The notes: generated from the letters alone by a model not told the origin. Counted from the first letter of the stretch, positions 9,401-16,754 are shown. The stretch is 45,230 bases of DNA from Candidatus Oscillochloris fontis (GCF_004138135.1 NZ_RYFD01000036.1:1-45230); one strand, 5' to 3'. Numbers and translations are program-made.

Positions 9401-10023
9401 TGCGTACTCGTGATGGAGGGGACACCTGGACTCAGTTTCAACTGCCGATTGCTGCCCCAGTACGTTTTATCTCGGCTGATGTCGGTTGGATAGCAGGCGG
9501 TGTTGATGGTGGTAGCCTCTATGTGACTCGCGATGGTGGTGCGAGTTGGACACCCCAAGCGCCTATCATACAGTCCGAAATGACTGAGTATGCTTCTTAT
9601 CAACTCCCGACGTTCACCTCTGCGCAGGAGGGGTTCCTCCCGGTTATCCTTAGTCAGCCTGATCAAACACGGGTTGCTATCTATAAGACAACCGATGTTG
9701 GACAAACTTGGGTGCTGCACAATGAGCGTACTCTTTCGGGTATGGTTGAGCAAGGAACGAGTGTGCCGGTTGCGGTTCTCAGTGCTACTAATCAGATCGT
9801 TGCCGATCCTGCCGGGGTTGAATCATTGCCCGCTGGTGTTACGAAGTTTGCGTTTGTCTCGGCTCAATCTGGTTGGGCGATGGGAATGAGCCAAGTCTGT
9901 GTGGCGGGGAGCGGAAGCTGTACGTTGCAATCTGAGCTATATGCAACTGTTGATGGCGGCAAGACATGGTCACCGCTGGCCATGCCTGCGTTCAAAGTCT
10001 ATCTGCCGATACTCGTTCGGTAG
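6403..10023 (+). CDS. Large secreted protein: beta-gamma-crystallin repeats, DUF1906-like domain, BNR/YCF48-like propeller
   Basis: A 1206-residue exported protein with a signal peptide (cut near AYA-DS, residues 26-28). After a beta-rich Ig-like region come three tandem repeats of about 100 residues (about 298-595). Each has two Greek-key halves with Ca2+-binding-type N/D-N/D-x-x-S/T-S motifs: NDQISS, DNAISS, NDRISS and NDAISS in repeats 1-2, degenerate in repeat 3. A DUF1906/Rv2525c-like glycoside-hydrolase-like domain follows (about 605-845; GFDTCAAPS start, YYDMEN segment). The C-terminal third has repeated GW and T-x-D-G-G-x-S/T-W blades typical of BNR/YCF48-like propellers. The end, VYLPILVR, resembles tails I recall on other Chloroflexota exported proteins. 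AAGGAG lies 7 nt upstream of the ATG. It may bind or remodel surface glycans; the activity is untested. Confidence 0.8.
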   Translation: MLRRSLILIGMLMLVLGSFAAPFAYADSAAPGNAEIGTGAIEFAEPSAASLDSIHSNDTIFGVIENGKTTIALRVCGQGPHIQMRSEHIGSWISEIFYRTDLSNGCSPSPTSWWKMVINANAGTGERFRIYASAYENRLSDADFMERARRYICTIPSPGQVSCDAEAVTAPRIEIDDPANGSTIQGVVTARGWVVDKASTDGTGVTEVQMRVNGTFLGTATYGESRPDVATHLGDTRFTASQYRRSFDTSSIPNGSVTLQISYRIYRTLNYTIQGVARTTTIDQWHSADRLVTLNNPGYPLTVYNAPNYSSTWCYADSPKSANIYTTCNDQISSIQLRPGWSVRLYRDANQGGSSVCLVGSDADLSNNTFEDGSPLDNAISSFELFNQANCPPARQPTYALEVYSGANFTSNWCYSNAPTSANIHSTCNDRISSILLRSGWSVRLYRDENQTGPSVCMVGSDADLSNNVFEDGSLLNDAISSFTLYNQSNCPPIAKVPTYPFEVYTDIGYAGGYCYATGSKTANIHASCAGQISSLLLAPGWSVRLYQGVDQTGPSVCMNSSDSNLTDNHFDGGAPLNDAIRSFSLYAQSNCPSTQPAPPPVAQRVVISSDQGFDTCAAPSEATMRAWLNSPYDFIGIYIGGSARACRQPNLNATWVSRVGQQGWDFVPIWVGPQAPCSGFGSRFSSDPATARVEGAREADAAVAAAKRLGLTSADGTGSIIYYDMENFNTSNSSCKAAVTAFIGGWTQRLHELGNQSGAYGSACGSSVAQWATANPAPDAVWIASWFQGYYRPNVSTFKLSCVSDSLWSNNQRIRQYLGGHNEKWGNVTINIDSNKATGPVVAVSGSQTALQSSTQLQSTLDTAYVTSSGRTVADIGLVNNTEGWAIIDQQLYWTATRGVDWRNITPPITGLTIHTATFITPTHGWLTAIVPVTNGTAVVLLETNDAGKSWSQQLLPAVMMDATPVLPAMSHVHFFDAMNGWIVYQLPTGTNFSMGTLLRTRDGGDTWTQFQLPIAAPVRFISADVGWIAGGVDGGSLYVTRDGGASWTPQAPIIQSEMTEYASYQLPTFTSAQEGFLPVILSQPDQTRVAIYKTTDVGQTWVLHNERTLSGMVEQGTSVPVAVLSATNQIVADPAGVESLPAGVTKFAFVSAQSGWAMGMSQVCVAGSGSCTLQSELYATVDGGKTWSPLAMPAFKVYLPILVR

Positions 10024-10054
10024 TTCTCTAGGTACAGCCTATTTCCTATTTTGT

Positions 10055-10984
10055 TTATCTCTCCACCAACCCCGTCGGGTCTACATTCTGCTCCCCCCGC
10101 CACACTTGGTAATCCAGGTGTGGCCCGCTCGAAACCCCGCTACTCCCCACCATCCCGATCACCTCGCCGGGGCGTACCTGCTGCCCACTGATTACGGTCA
10201 CTATCGCGAGGTGCGAGTAGCCCGTCTGCCAGCCGCTTGCTCCATCGCGTACCCAGACATGATTCCCCGCTGGGTAGCTCTCAAGATCGACCTCCACCAC
10301 CCCCGCATGCGTGGCAACTACCGGGGTGTACCATGTCGCCCCTGGTTCTGCATAGCCGTCACCATCCCCGTCCACCGCCAGATCCACCGCCCCCAACACC
10401 TCCGTCGGGGCATGGCTGCCGACCCCATACTCTTGCGTGATCACCACCGTGCCGCTGCTCGGCTGGAGTGGGCAGCCACGTGGCCCTTCTGCACTCAACC
10501 AGAATGCGGGCGGCACTGGCTCTGGCGGGGTTGGGCGCAGCAGCAGGGCGGGGCTAGGTGTCTCTGGGGCCGCCTGTGGCCCTGCCACCGCAAACTGCGC
10601 CGCCTGTTGGCCGGAGCGCGGGCTGAGGCTGGCGAGGATCTGTGCGGCACGCACGGGTTGGATGGGCAGGCGGCGATGTATGTGGGGTAGCTCGCCCTGG
10701 AGCGCCGCACTGGCCAGCGTGGCCACGAGGGTCAGGGTGAACAGCGCCGGGGCGGCCTGGCTCATCGGCTGTGGCCAGTGGAGCACCTGGTTGGCTGGGA
10801 TGGGCGGGGCTAGTTCATTCGGCCTAATCCCCAAGATGAGCGCCAGTTGCTCGCACTCCTCCCATGCCAACGGACGCACGCCATACTCTGCCTCAGCTAA
10901 ACGCCGCGCAGGCAGATCGGCTAAACGGGCGAGATCGAAGAGGGAAATTGCGCGGTTCATGCGCAGGGTGCGCAGCGCAGACAT
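10055..10984 (-). CDS. HTH-transmembrane-LytM (M23-like) protein with degenerate zinc site
   Basis: A 309-residue protein with three parts: an N-terminal XRE-like helix-turn-helix (about residues 3-58), one membrane helix (about 77-95), then a Pro/Ala linker and a LytM/M23-like domain (about 178-305). The M23 zinc ligands are altered: HxGxD reads LGAVD (L197, D201) and HxH reads HLD (H289, D291), while the middle YSHL histidine (H258) remains. It is therefore probably not an active endopeptidase and resembles EnvC/NlpD-like or RodZ-like arrangements that link the cytoplasm to the wall. The ATG at 10984, with AGGAGG four bases upstream, is preferred over an upstream TTG at 10999. Confidence 0.75.
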   Translation of the reverse strand: MSALRTLRMNRAISLFDLARLADLPARRLAEAEYGVRPLAWEECEQLALILGIRPNELAPPIPANQVLHWPQPMSQAAPALFTLTLVATLASAALQGELPHIHRRLPIQPVRAAQILASLSPRSGQQAAQFAVAGPQAAPETPSPALLLRPTPPEPVPPAFWLSAEGPRGCPLQPSSGTVVITQEYGVGSHAPTEVLGAVDLAVDGDGDGYAEPGATWYTPVVATHAGVVEVDLESYPAGNHVWVRDGASGWQTGYSHLAIVTVISGQQVRPGEVIGMVGSSGVSSGPHLDYQVWRGEQNVDPTGLVER

Positions 10985-11018
10985 ACGGCCTCCTGGCAAG
11001 TGGGCGGTACCATACGCT

Positions 11019-11039
11019 CTAGGGTAGCACCTACCCTAG
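11019..11039. promoter_or_regulatory. Inverted repeat upstream of the HTH-LytM gene
   Basis: CTAGGGTAG-CAC-CTACCCTAG is a perfect 9-bp inverted repeat with a 3-nt centre, 35 bp before the ATG at 10984. It has no U-tract, so an operator is more likely than a terminator. The HTH protein itself is a candidate binder. Confidence 0.45.
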
Positions 11040-11091
11040 GCTCCAGGCCCATCCCCAGATGACAGAAGGCCAACAGGAAGATGACAAAACC

Positions 11092-11379
11092 TTAGTCGTC
11101 GCTGCGGTTAATCACTTCATCGGCCAGCGGATTGGCCTCAATCTCGGCCAGCTTGCGCATATATTCGCGCCGCTCCAACATCTTGAGGGTGATGTAGGCC
11201 AAGACCACCGCTACAAAGCTTCCCGGCCAGATCAGCCACTCGAAGTGGATCTGAATGCTGAAGAAGAAACTGGCGGTGAAGACAAAGAGGAAGACCAGCC
11301 CAGTGATCATATAGACCTCAAAGCTGGTGCTCGTGAGGTAGATCTGGTCGCGGGCACTGATGCGGCGTTCCTGAATCAT
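11092..11379 (-). CDS. Small two-helix membrane protein, unknown function
   Basis: A 95-residue protein with a polar N-terminus, two adjacent membrane helices (about residues 23-43 and 48-68) and a charged C-terminal tail rich in Glu/Arg. No family is recognised. The ATG at 11379 has GGAGG upstream and starts one base after the end of the alpha/beta hydrolase gene, so it is the last gene of the transcript that runs from bchU. The position suggests a membrane partner of the hydrolase or a small chlorosome or photosynthetic membrane protein, but this is context only. Confidence 0.65.
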   Translation of the reverse strand: MIQERRISARDQIYLTSTSFEVYMITGLVFLFVFTASFFFSIQIHFEWLIWPGSFVAVVLAYITLKMLERREYMRKLAEIEANPLADEVINRSDD

Positions 11380-11380
11380 A

Positions 11381-12277
11381 TTAAGCCTCCTTCTGTGAGA
11401 GGGACTGCCGCGCAAGCCATGGCAGTAGAATATCGCAAAACTCCTGCGGGGTCTCATCAAAAGGGCAATGGCCACTCTCTGGAATGAGTGCAACCTCTGC
11501 GTGTGGCAGTAGGTGTTTTTTGAAGGCGTGTGCCATCCGTACAGGGACGGAAGCATCACGCTCGCCCCAGATCAGCAGGCTCGGCACGTTGACCTTGTTC
11601 TTCTCGAATGTGATGTTCAATTCGTGGAAGGTGCGGCTCACCGCCAAGTAGGCTTCGCGTCCACCCTTACGGCGCAGCGGCGCACTGAACTGATCGATCA
11701 GTTCCGGCGTGATGCGCTCCTTGCGGTGGTAGGTCGAGAAGAGTCCCTGTTTTGCGCCGACAATATTCCCAAACAGATTGGCAAACAACTCGCCCACCCC
11801 CGGCGATTGCATCACATTGCGGAAGATATGATCCATGTCGGGGAGCGGAATCAATTTGGGGACATTCAGGCCGATACTATTCACCAACACGAGTCCGCGT
11901 ACCAACTGAGGGTAGTCGTGGGCGGTCTGTGCGGCGATCATCCCCCCCAGCGAATGTCCAACCAGAATAGCTGGGCCGTGGGCGGTCTCGGCGATCAGTT
12001 CGGCAATCTGATCGGGCCAGAGTTCGCGGCTCGGTTTCACATGTGGGATGGTTGATTGGCCGAAGAAGTAGAGATCCGGCGCAATGATCGTATGCTCCTT
12101 GGCGATCATACGCATCACGGCGCGCCAATGTTCGATCATCCCACCATAGCCGTGGATCAGGATCACGGGGATTCCGTGACGTGGCTCTGAGTGCCAGTAG
12201 CGCATCGGGCCATGCAGCCCTTCGAGCCAGTACTCAGAGATATGGTGGGTTTGGATTGTAGGAAGGGCTTCTACCAT
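11381..12277 (-). CDS. Alpha/beta hydrolase
   Basis: A 298-residue single-domain alpha/beta-hydrolase fold. The oxyanion region is HGYGG (residues 43-47), the nucleophile elbow GHSLGG, the acidic residue lies in LIWGERDASVP and the catalytic histidine in ESGHCPFDE. All catalytic parts appear intact, so it should be an active esterase, lipase or related enzyme. It has no signal peptide. It sits downstream of bchU, the bacteriochlorophyll synthase gene, csmM, csmN and an NDH-2-like gene. BchO-type hydrolases of magnesium insertion are a family precedent for hydrolases in bacteriochlorophyll clusters, but specific BchO identity is not claimed. Confidence 0.85.
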   Translation of the reverse strand: MVEALPTIQTHHISEYWLEGLHGPMRYWHSEPRHGIPVILIHGYGGMIEHWRAVMRMIAKEHTIIAPDLYFFGQSTIPHVKPSRELWPDQIAELIAETAHGPAILVGHSLGGMIAAQTAHDYPQLVRGLVLVNSIGLNVPKLIPLPDMDHIFRNVMQSPGVGELFANLFGNIVGAKQGLFSTYHRKERITPELIDQFSAPLRRKGGREAYLAVSRTFHELNITFEKNKVNVPSLLIWGERDASVPVRMAHAFKKHLLPHAEVALIPESGHCPFDETPQEFCDILLPWLARQSLSQKEA

Positions 12278-12316
12278 GGGATGACGAGCTTTTCCTCTAT
12301 AGGTGTCGCGGGTAGT

Positions 12317-13495
12317 TTAGGATGAACTGATCGAATTGCGATAAAACTGCTCGATCCCCTTCTTAAGCAACTGGATGGTATAACCAGTTATGGGCATCCC
12401 CAGCGGGTTGCCCACGCCATCATCGGGGCCAAGCGAGACCAGTTCGCCCAACTTGAGGGGTTGGTAGGCGCGGGGCGGCCGCCCCTGAACCTCATCGAAG
12501 AGCGCCTCGGCCAGATGCTCGCCCTGGCGCATTGCATAACTCGCGGTGGCGGGGATCGTCTCATCGCCCAGACCTGCCGGGATCGCAGCACAGTCACCGA
12601 GCGCAAAAATATCTTCACGATCCTCAACCCGCAGATAGCGATCCACCCGTGCCCGCCCCATCTTATCGGTGGGCAACCCCGCCTGCACAATCAGATCGGG
12701 GGCGCGCACACCCGCCGCCCAGATGATCGTCCCGGCGCGGAGCACGCGGTTGCCACTGACCCGCATCAGGTTGGGTTCCACCGCCTCGACATCAATATTC
12801 AGGTAGATACTCACTCGGCGGCGGTCAAGCACCCGTTCGGCCTCATCATTCGCCCAACGTCCAAACTGGTGCAGCAGGACATCGTGGCGGTCGAGGAGCG
12901 CAATTCGCACCTCACTGCGTGGGGCGCCCGTTTCGCGGCAGAGCCGATCAACCCAGACCGCAAACTCCCCCGCGAGTTGGCAGCCGGTATACCCGCCGCC
13001 GATAATTGCCGTGGTGAGGGCAACCCGCTGCTCTTTGGGGTCGCGCATCTCCGCAGCGGCCTTAAATTGAGCGATCACATGGTCGCGGATGGCGAGGGCA
13101 TTGGGATAGGTACGCAGCGACAAGGTATGTTCGGCGGCTCCTGGAACGTTATGGAAGTCGGTCACACTCCCTAGGGCGATCACAAGGCGCTCATAGCTGA
13201 TGCGTTGCCCATCGTTGAGCACTACTGCCTGCTCACCTGGGAGGATCGCGCTCACATGCGCACAGATAAACTCAATCTGCCGCCCGCGAATGAGTTGGTC
13301 AATCTCATAGATCGCAGCTCGGCTATCGCTGCCATCGGTGGCGGTATGATGAAGTTCCTGGATCAGTTGGTGATAGGGATTCTGATCAATCAAGGTGACG
13401 ACCGTATCCGTTATACGTTGGGCGCGTAGCGACTTCTCCAAATTCATTGCAGTACGCAACCCACCATACCCAGCCCCAAGGATGACAATCTTCAT
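12317..13495 (-). CDS. NDH-2-like FAD/NAD(P)-dependent oxidoreductase
   Basis: A 392-residue flavoprotein. The FAD-binding Rossmann motif ILGAGYGGL is at the very N-terminus, a second dinucleotide motif IIGGGYTGCQLAGE lies mid-protein, and the conserved WAAGVRAP and DIFALGDCAA segments of type II NADH dehydrogenases are present. It likely oxidises NAD(P)H and reduces a quinone at the membrane surface. The ATG at 13495 places the Rossmann motif correctly; longer readings run into the palindromic repeat. It lies directly downstream of the csmM/csmN genes, which suggests a link to quinone redox state, known to control energy transfer in chlorosomes of green bacteria. The link is inference. Confidence 0.82.
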   Translation of the reverse strand: MKIVILGAGYGGLRTAMNLEKSLRAQRITDTVVTLIDQNPYHQLIQELHHTATDGSDSRAAIYEIDQLIRGRQIEFICAHVSAILPGEQAVVLNDGQRISYERLVIALGSVTDFHNVPGAAEHTLSLRTYPNALAIRDHVIAQFKAAAEMRDPKEQRVALTTAIIGGGYTGCQLAGEFAVWVDRLCRETGAPRSEVRIALLDRHDVLLHQFGRWANDEAERVLDRRRVSIYLNIDVEAVEPNLMRVSGNRVLRAGTIIWAAGVRAPDLIVQAGLPTDKMGRARVDRYLRVEDREDIFALGDCAAIPAGLGDETIPATASYAMRQGEHLAEALFDEVQGRPPRAYQPLKLGELVSLGPDDGVGNPLGMPITGYTIQLLKKGIEQFYRNSISSS

Positions 13496-13546
13496 AGAAA
13501 CACCACCACACAGAGCGCGAAAGCCGTAGAGTCCACCTTCGGTGGG

Positions 13547-13623
13547 GGTTTGGGGGCGGCTTGCCGCCCCCAAACCTCTCTTTTGTTGGTGTTTGGCGGC
13601 GCAGCCGCCAAACACCAACAAAA
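13547..13623. repeat. Composite palindromic repeat, copy B
   Basis: First inverted repeat 13547-13576 (14-bp arms, GGTTTGGGGGCGGC, TT loop). The second, 13581-13623, has 20-bp perfect arms around GCA with the GGCGGC/GCCGCC core. A small CCACC-TTC-GGTGG hairpin precedes them (13533-13545). They lie between the csmN and NDH-2-like genes and may reduce read-through or stabilise the upstream csm mRNA. Confidence 0.8.
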
Positions 13624-13719
13624 ACTGCTGTCAGCATACCACATAATGCCACAAGATGACAAAGCGCCACACGCGCCGCGTGTAGCACCCTGCCACCTTG
13701 TTTCCAACATCAGCGCCGA

Positions 13720-14133
13720 TTACCCCTTGGGCTTCTCGACCCACTCATCAACACGGGCAGCGGTGCGCTCCACCTCGCTTGCAGCGCGGTCGGCGACGCG
13801 GCCCAAACTGGTGCCGAACTCATCGGCGGCGCGGGAGATCCGATCCGTGAAGGCGCGGGCGCGCTCACCAATCGCATCAACGCTGGGGATGTTTAGGGTC
13901 GGCTCAGCGCCGGAGAAGACCTCCTCGACCACGCGCTCGGAGACCACCGAGATCTCCTTAGGAATGGCGACGATGGCGCGGGCTGTCTCGACCATCGCAG
14001 TGCGCACGCGGCGGCGCGTAGCGGTGGGCAGCAGCCCAAGCGGGGCGGAGATGGCCGAGAGGCCCAGCCGAATGGTTCCGCCTACCAGGGCAGCCCCGGC
14101 ACCGATCAGCGGATTCTGTTCGGTATTGCTCAT
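13720..14133 (-). CDS. Chlorosome envelope protein, CsmN type
   Basis: A 137-residue protein of about 15 kDa. The N-terminal half is hydrophobic and glycine-rich (GAGAALVGGTIRLGL to about residue 35), followed by a basic helix and a long amphipathic, charged C-terminal helix. Its first 60 residues are clearly paralogous to the adjacent 105-residue protein: G-G-x-I-R-L-G-L-S-x-I-x-x-P-L-x-x-L-P-x-x-x-R is shared. Size, pairing and position next to bchU fit the larger of the two Chloroflexus envelope proteins CsmM (about 11 kDa) and CsmN (about 18 kDa). The ATG at 14133 is chosen; a GTG at 14151 has no ribosome site. Confidence 0.65.
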   Translation of the reverse strand: MSNTEQNPLIGAGAALVGGTIRLGLSAISAPLGLLPTATRRRVRTAMVETARAIVAIPKEISVVSERVVEEVFSGAEPTLNIPSVDAIGERARAFTDRISRAADEFGTSLGRVADRAASEVERTAARVDEWVEKPKG

Positions 14134-14159
14134 AGAGATACTCGCTTTCACTACAGTCT

Positions 14160-14477
14160 TTAGTTAGCGCTCAACTCATCCTTCGGTGCAGTCTTGGCGG
14201 CTGGCTCACTCTCGGCCTTGGCCTCCCACTCATCAATCACCGTGCTGGCAACCTTGGCCAGATCGCCCGGAATACCAACCACAGCGGTCAGTGCTTCCTT
14301 GGCAGCATTGCGCAGGTGCTGACGCGAATCAGCGGGGAGCACCGCGAGAGGTAGCGTGATAACCGAGAGACCCACGCGGGCGATCCCGCCCCCGACCCCG
14401 ATCACCGTCTCAACGAGGTTGTCGCTCCGCGCGGTGCGGACGCTACGTACTCGCACTTCACCCTGAGTTTCGGACAT
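14160..14477 (-). CDS. Chlorosome envelope protein, CsmM type
   Basis: A 105-residue, roughly 11-kDa protein with a short basic N-terminus, a hydrophobic Gly/Val-rich stretch (about residues 25-50) suited to the chlorosome lipid monolayer, and an Ala/Glu/Lys-rich tail. It is paralogous to the next gene, and the tail is shorter. A GGGAGG site lies 7 nt before the ATG. It follows the bacteriochlorophyll synthase gene by 76 bp in the same direction. Length and context match CsmM of Chloroflexus; the identity is by recollection and gene order, not by alignment. Confidence 0.65.
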   Translation of the reverse strand: MSETQGEVRVRSVRTARSDNLVETVIGVGGGIARVGLSVITLPLAVLPADSRQHLRNAAKEALTAVVGIPGDLAKVASTVIDEWEAKAESEPAAKTAPKDELSAN

Positions 14478-14553
14478 TGAAGACCTCCCTTACTTATCAC
14501 CGACTGAACGTCTCGGCGGCGAAACCCTCCCAACTACCCAGGGAGGCTCGCAA

Positions 14554-15474
14554 TCAGCCGAAATACCCACCCACAAGGAATGCCGAGACTATTTGGATCA
14601 GCGCTACAAATGGGTTGGTGGCAATGAGGTAGCGCATGAAGTTTTTGTGACTTGGATCACCGTAGAGCTTGATCTGGCTATAAATAGGTGCAATCACTGC
14701 AAAGGCGATGAAGGCTGCAACCCAATAGTTGCCCCATATCACGGCCAGAACCAGGAACAGGATTTCGCACAAATTGATGATTGTATAGGCCACCAACAGC
14801 GCGGGTTGCACCCCAATCGCCACGGCCAGCGACTGAAGCCCATGCTGCCGATCTCCCTCGACACTCTTGATGTCGTTGAGTACCAGCATCCCGGCGGTAA
14901 GGCCACCATTGATCATCGCGACGGTGATGCTCTCCCATGTGATCGGCGCAAAGATGATATGCCCGACCATCCAACTCACCGTCACATAGCCGATTCCAAC
15001 CGCCGGTGGCCCCAGCAGATAGTTCTTCTTGAACTTGATCGGCGGCATGCTGTAGAGCACGGAAAGGATGATCCCAAACACTGCCAGCACCGTGATCATC
15101 GCATCTTTGAAGATCAGCGAGACCAGGAAGGTGGCCAACCCCAGGAAGAGCCAGTTGGCGCGTGCGCCATTCAGGCTTACGAGGCCGGCTGGAATGGGGC
15201 GCGAGGGATCATTGATCGCATCAATCTCACGATCATAGTAGTCATTGATGCTCTGGCTAAAACCAGTGCCCAATGGCCCGGTCATCAGGGCACCCAGCAG
15301 AATCAGCCCCCAGTGGGTACCGTCCCACCAGTGGAACCCGTTGGCCGTCCCGGAGGCTAACGCACCACAGATGCAGATCATCGCTGGCGAGATCCAGGTA
15401 ATCGGATCTGCCAGTTCGATATGCGCCCGGACGCGCTTGGCCAACGGGATCTGTTGTTCAGAAGTCGTGATCAT
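14554..15474 (-). CDS. Bacteriochlorophyll synthase (UbiA family), probably BchK
   Basis: A membrane prenyltransferase of 306 residues with about eight to nine membrane helices. It joins a polyprenyl alcohol to a bacteriochlorophyllide. The first Asp-rich motif is NDYYDREIDAINDPSRPIP, the chlorophyll-synthase form, and the second is NDIKSVEGD. Neighbouring bchU and csm genes suggest that it esterifies bacteriochlorophyllide c for chlorosomes (BchK) rather than bacteriochlorophyllide a (BchG). The two cannot be separated by motif reading alone. The start is taken at ATG 15474; TTG 15483 is an alternative. It begins 12 bp after the bchU stop, so it is co-transcribed. Confidence 0.85.
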   Translation of the reverse strand: MITTSEQQIPLAKRVRAHIELADPITWISPAMICICGALASGTANGFHWWDGTHWGLILLGALMTGPLGTGFSQSINDYYDREIDAINDPSRPIPAGLVSLNGARANWLFLGLATFLVSLIFKDAMITVLAVFGIILSVLYSMPPIKFKKNYLLGPPAVGIGYVTVSWMVGHIIFAPITWESITVAMINGGLTAGMLVLNDIKSVEGDRQHGLQSLAVAIGVQPALLVAYTIINLCEILFLVLAVIWGNYWVAAFIAFAVIAPIYSQIKLYGDPSHKNFMRYLIATNPFVALIQIVSAFLVGGYFG

Positions 15475-15486
15475 ATCGCCCAATCA

Positions 15487-16575
15487 CTATGGCTTGACGG
15501 CCTGGTAGAGCACATGATCATAGGCCGCATTCATCGTCACGTCGGTGAAACCGATACCCTCCAACACCTTCGTGTAGAGTGCGTGATCCTTGAATTCGAG
15601 CACCGAGAAGCCCATGCCAATCGAGCAGATGTAGTGGGTCAGGTAGTCGTAGTTCGGCTTCTGCGGATCGCTGATCACCATGTCGAGGATGAAGACTCGC
15701 CCACCTGGCTCCAGGGCATCAAACGCCTTCTTGAGCATCATGGTGCTGAACTGCTCGTTCATCGGATAGAGGATGCGTGCAAACATGACCGCCTGGGTCT
15801 GCGGATATGGCTCTTTGTACATATCGAGCGCCAGCGGGGTAATCCGCTCGGCCAGCCCACGCGAGGCCACATTCTCCGAAACCAGATCGACCGCGCTCGG
15901 CAGGTTGATCAGGGTGACGTTCAACTCAGGGAACGCCTCGCACAGCGCCGAGGAGATGTCGCCAATACCACCACCAACATCGAGCAGCCGGGTGATCCCC
16001 TCCATCTTCGCATGCTCACGCAGCATACGGATCGGGAAGTGGACGTTGCTACGGTGGATCGTCTCGTAGAAGACGTTATCCTCGCGGGTGCGTGGTGGGT
16101 AGGGCACCAAGCTGGTGAAGTCCATCGTACCACGAACGACATCGGCGAGGTTGACATAGAAGGTCTGCACCAGGCTGCTGATGTAATCCACGAAGGGAAC
16201 CATCGTCAGGTTGCGGTGGTGCTCCGGGTCGGTGAAGAACTGCACGGCGAAGGGAGTGAGTGCCCAGCCACCCTCGACGAGGCGGGCGAGGCCGATCTCC
16301 TTCAGCGTGATCAGGAACTTCTCTAACCGCATGGGGACAGTGCCGGTGGCCTCAGCTAGGGCGTTGAGTTCATGCACCCCGTCGCCCATCGCCTCGAACA
16401 GCCCCAGGTCTGTTGCCGCCTTGACTGCAAAGAAGTCAATCGTGCCTTTGAAGACGATATCATAGGCCCGTTCGGAGCCAGCGAACAACTCGTCTTCGTT
16501 CGCGCTGCACCGACAGCCAGGAGTACAGGGGGTAGTCGTTACAGCGGGGAGATCTTGTACGGTCATGTTGCTCAT
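15487..16575 (-). CDS. bchU: Bacteriochlorophyllide C-20 methyltransferase
   Basis: A 362-residue SAM-dependent methyltransferase of the plant O-methyltransferase fold, adding the C-20 methyl group that distinguishes bacteriochlorophyll c from d. An N-terminal winged-helix dimerisation domain (about 35-120) is followed by the Rossmann domain with SAM motif LLDVGGGIGD (197-206) and a GGRVFILDMV segment. The N-terminus carries an unusual cysteine cluster, C17-x3-C21-x-C23. It is the first gene of a transcript that continues through the synthase, csmM and csmN genes, behind the promoter at 16712-16739. Its presence predicts that the organism makes bacteriochlorophyll c. Confidence 0.9.
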   Translation of the reverse strand: MSNMTVQDLPAVTTTPCTPGCRCSANEDELFAGSERAYDIVFKGTIDFFAVKAATDLGLFEAMGDGVHELNALAEATGTVPMRLEKFLITLKEIGLARLVEGGWALTPFAVQFFTDPEHHRNLTMVPFVDYISSLVQTFYVNLADVVRGTMDFTSLVPYPPRTREDNVFYETIHRSNVHFPIRMLREHAKMEGITRLLDVGGGIGDISSALCEAFPELNVTLINLPSAVDLVSENVASRGLAERITPLALDMYKEPYPQTQAVMFARILYPMNEQFSTMMLKKAFDALEPGGRVFILDMVISDPQKPNYDYLTHYICSIGMGFSVLEFKDHALYTKVLEGIGFTDVTMNAAYDHVLYQAVKP

Positions 16576-16711
16576 AATACGGTTACTTTCCTTACTGCAA
16601 TCCCAATGGTCATGTCTATAGAATCATGGCTGCCAGCAGTAACCTGCGCCTTCTTGGGCACACCGGGCCTCTTGCTTTGCTGGGCACATGCCCTCCACAC
16701 CATGCGTTTGT

Positions 16712-16739
16712 ATTATAGTACAAAAAAGGGATATTTCAA
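16712..16739 (-). promoter_or_regulatory. Promoter of the bchU operon
   Basis: On the minus strand TTGAAA (16739-16734), a 16-nt spacer and a perfect TATAAT (16717-16712). The predicted start is near 16705, leaving a leader of about 130 nt before the bchU ATG at 16575. No riboswitch was recognised in the leader. Confidence 0.72.
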
Positions 16740-16754
16740 ACAACAACCATCAAC

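Noticed and set aside
14554-15474. Firm assignment as BchG
   Set aside because: The prenyltransferase motifs do not separate BchG from BchK; the bchU/csm context favours BchK but is not decisive, so no symbol was given.
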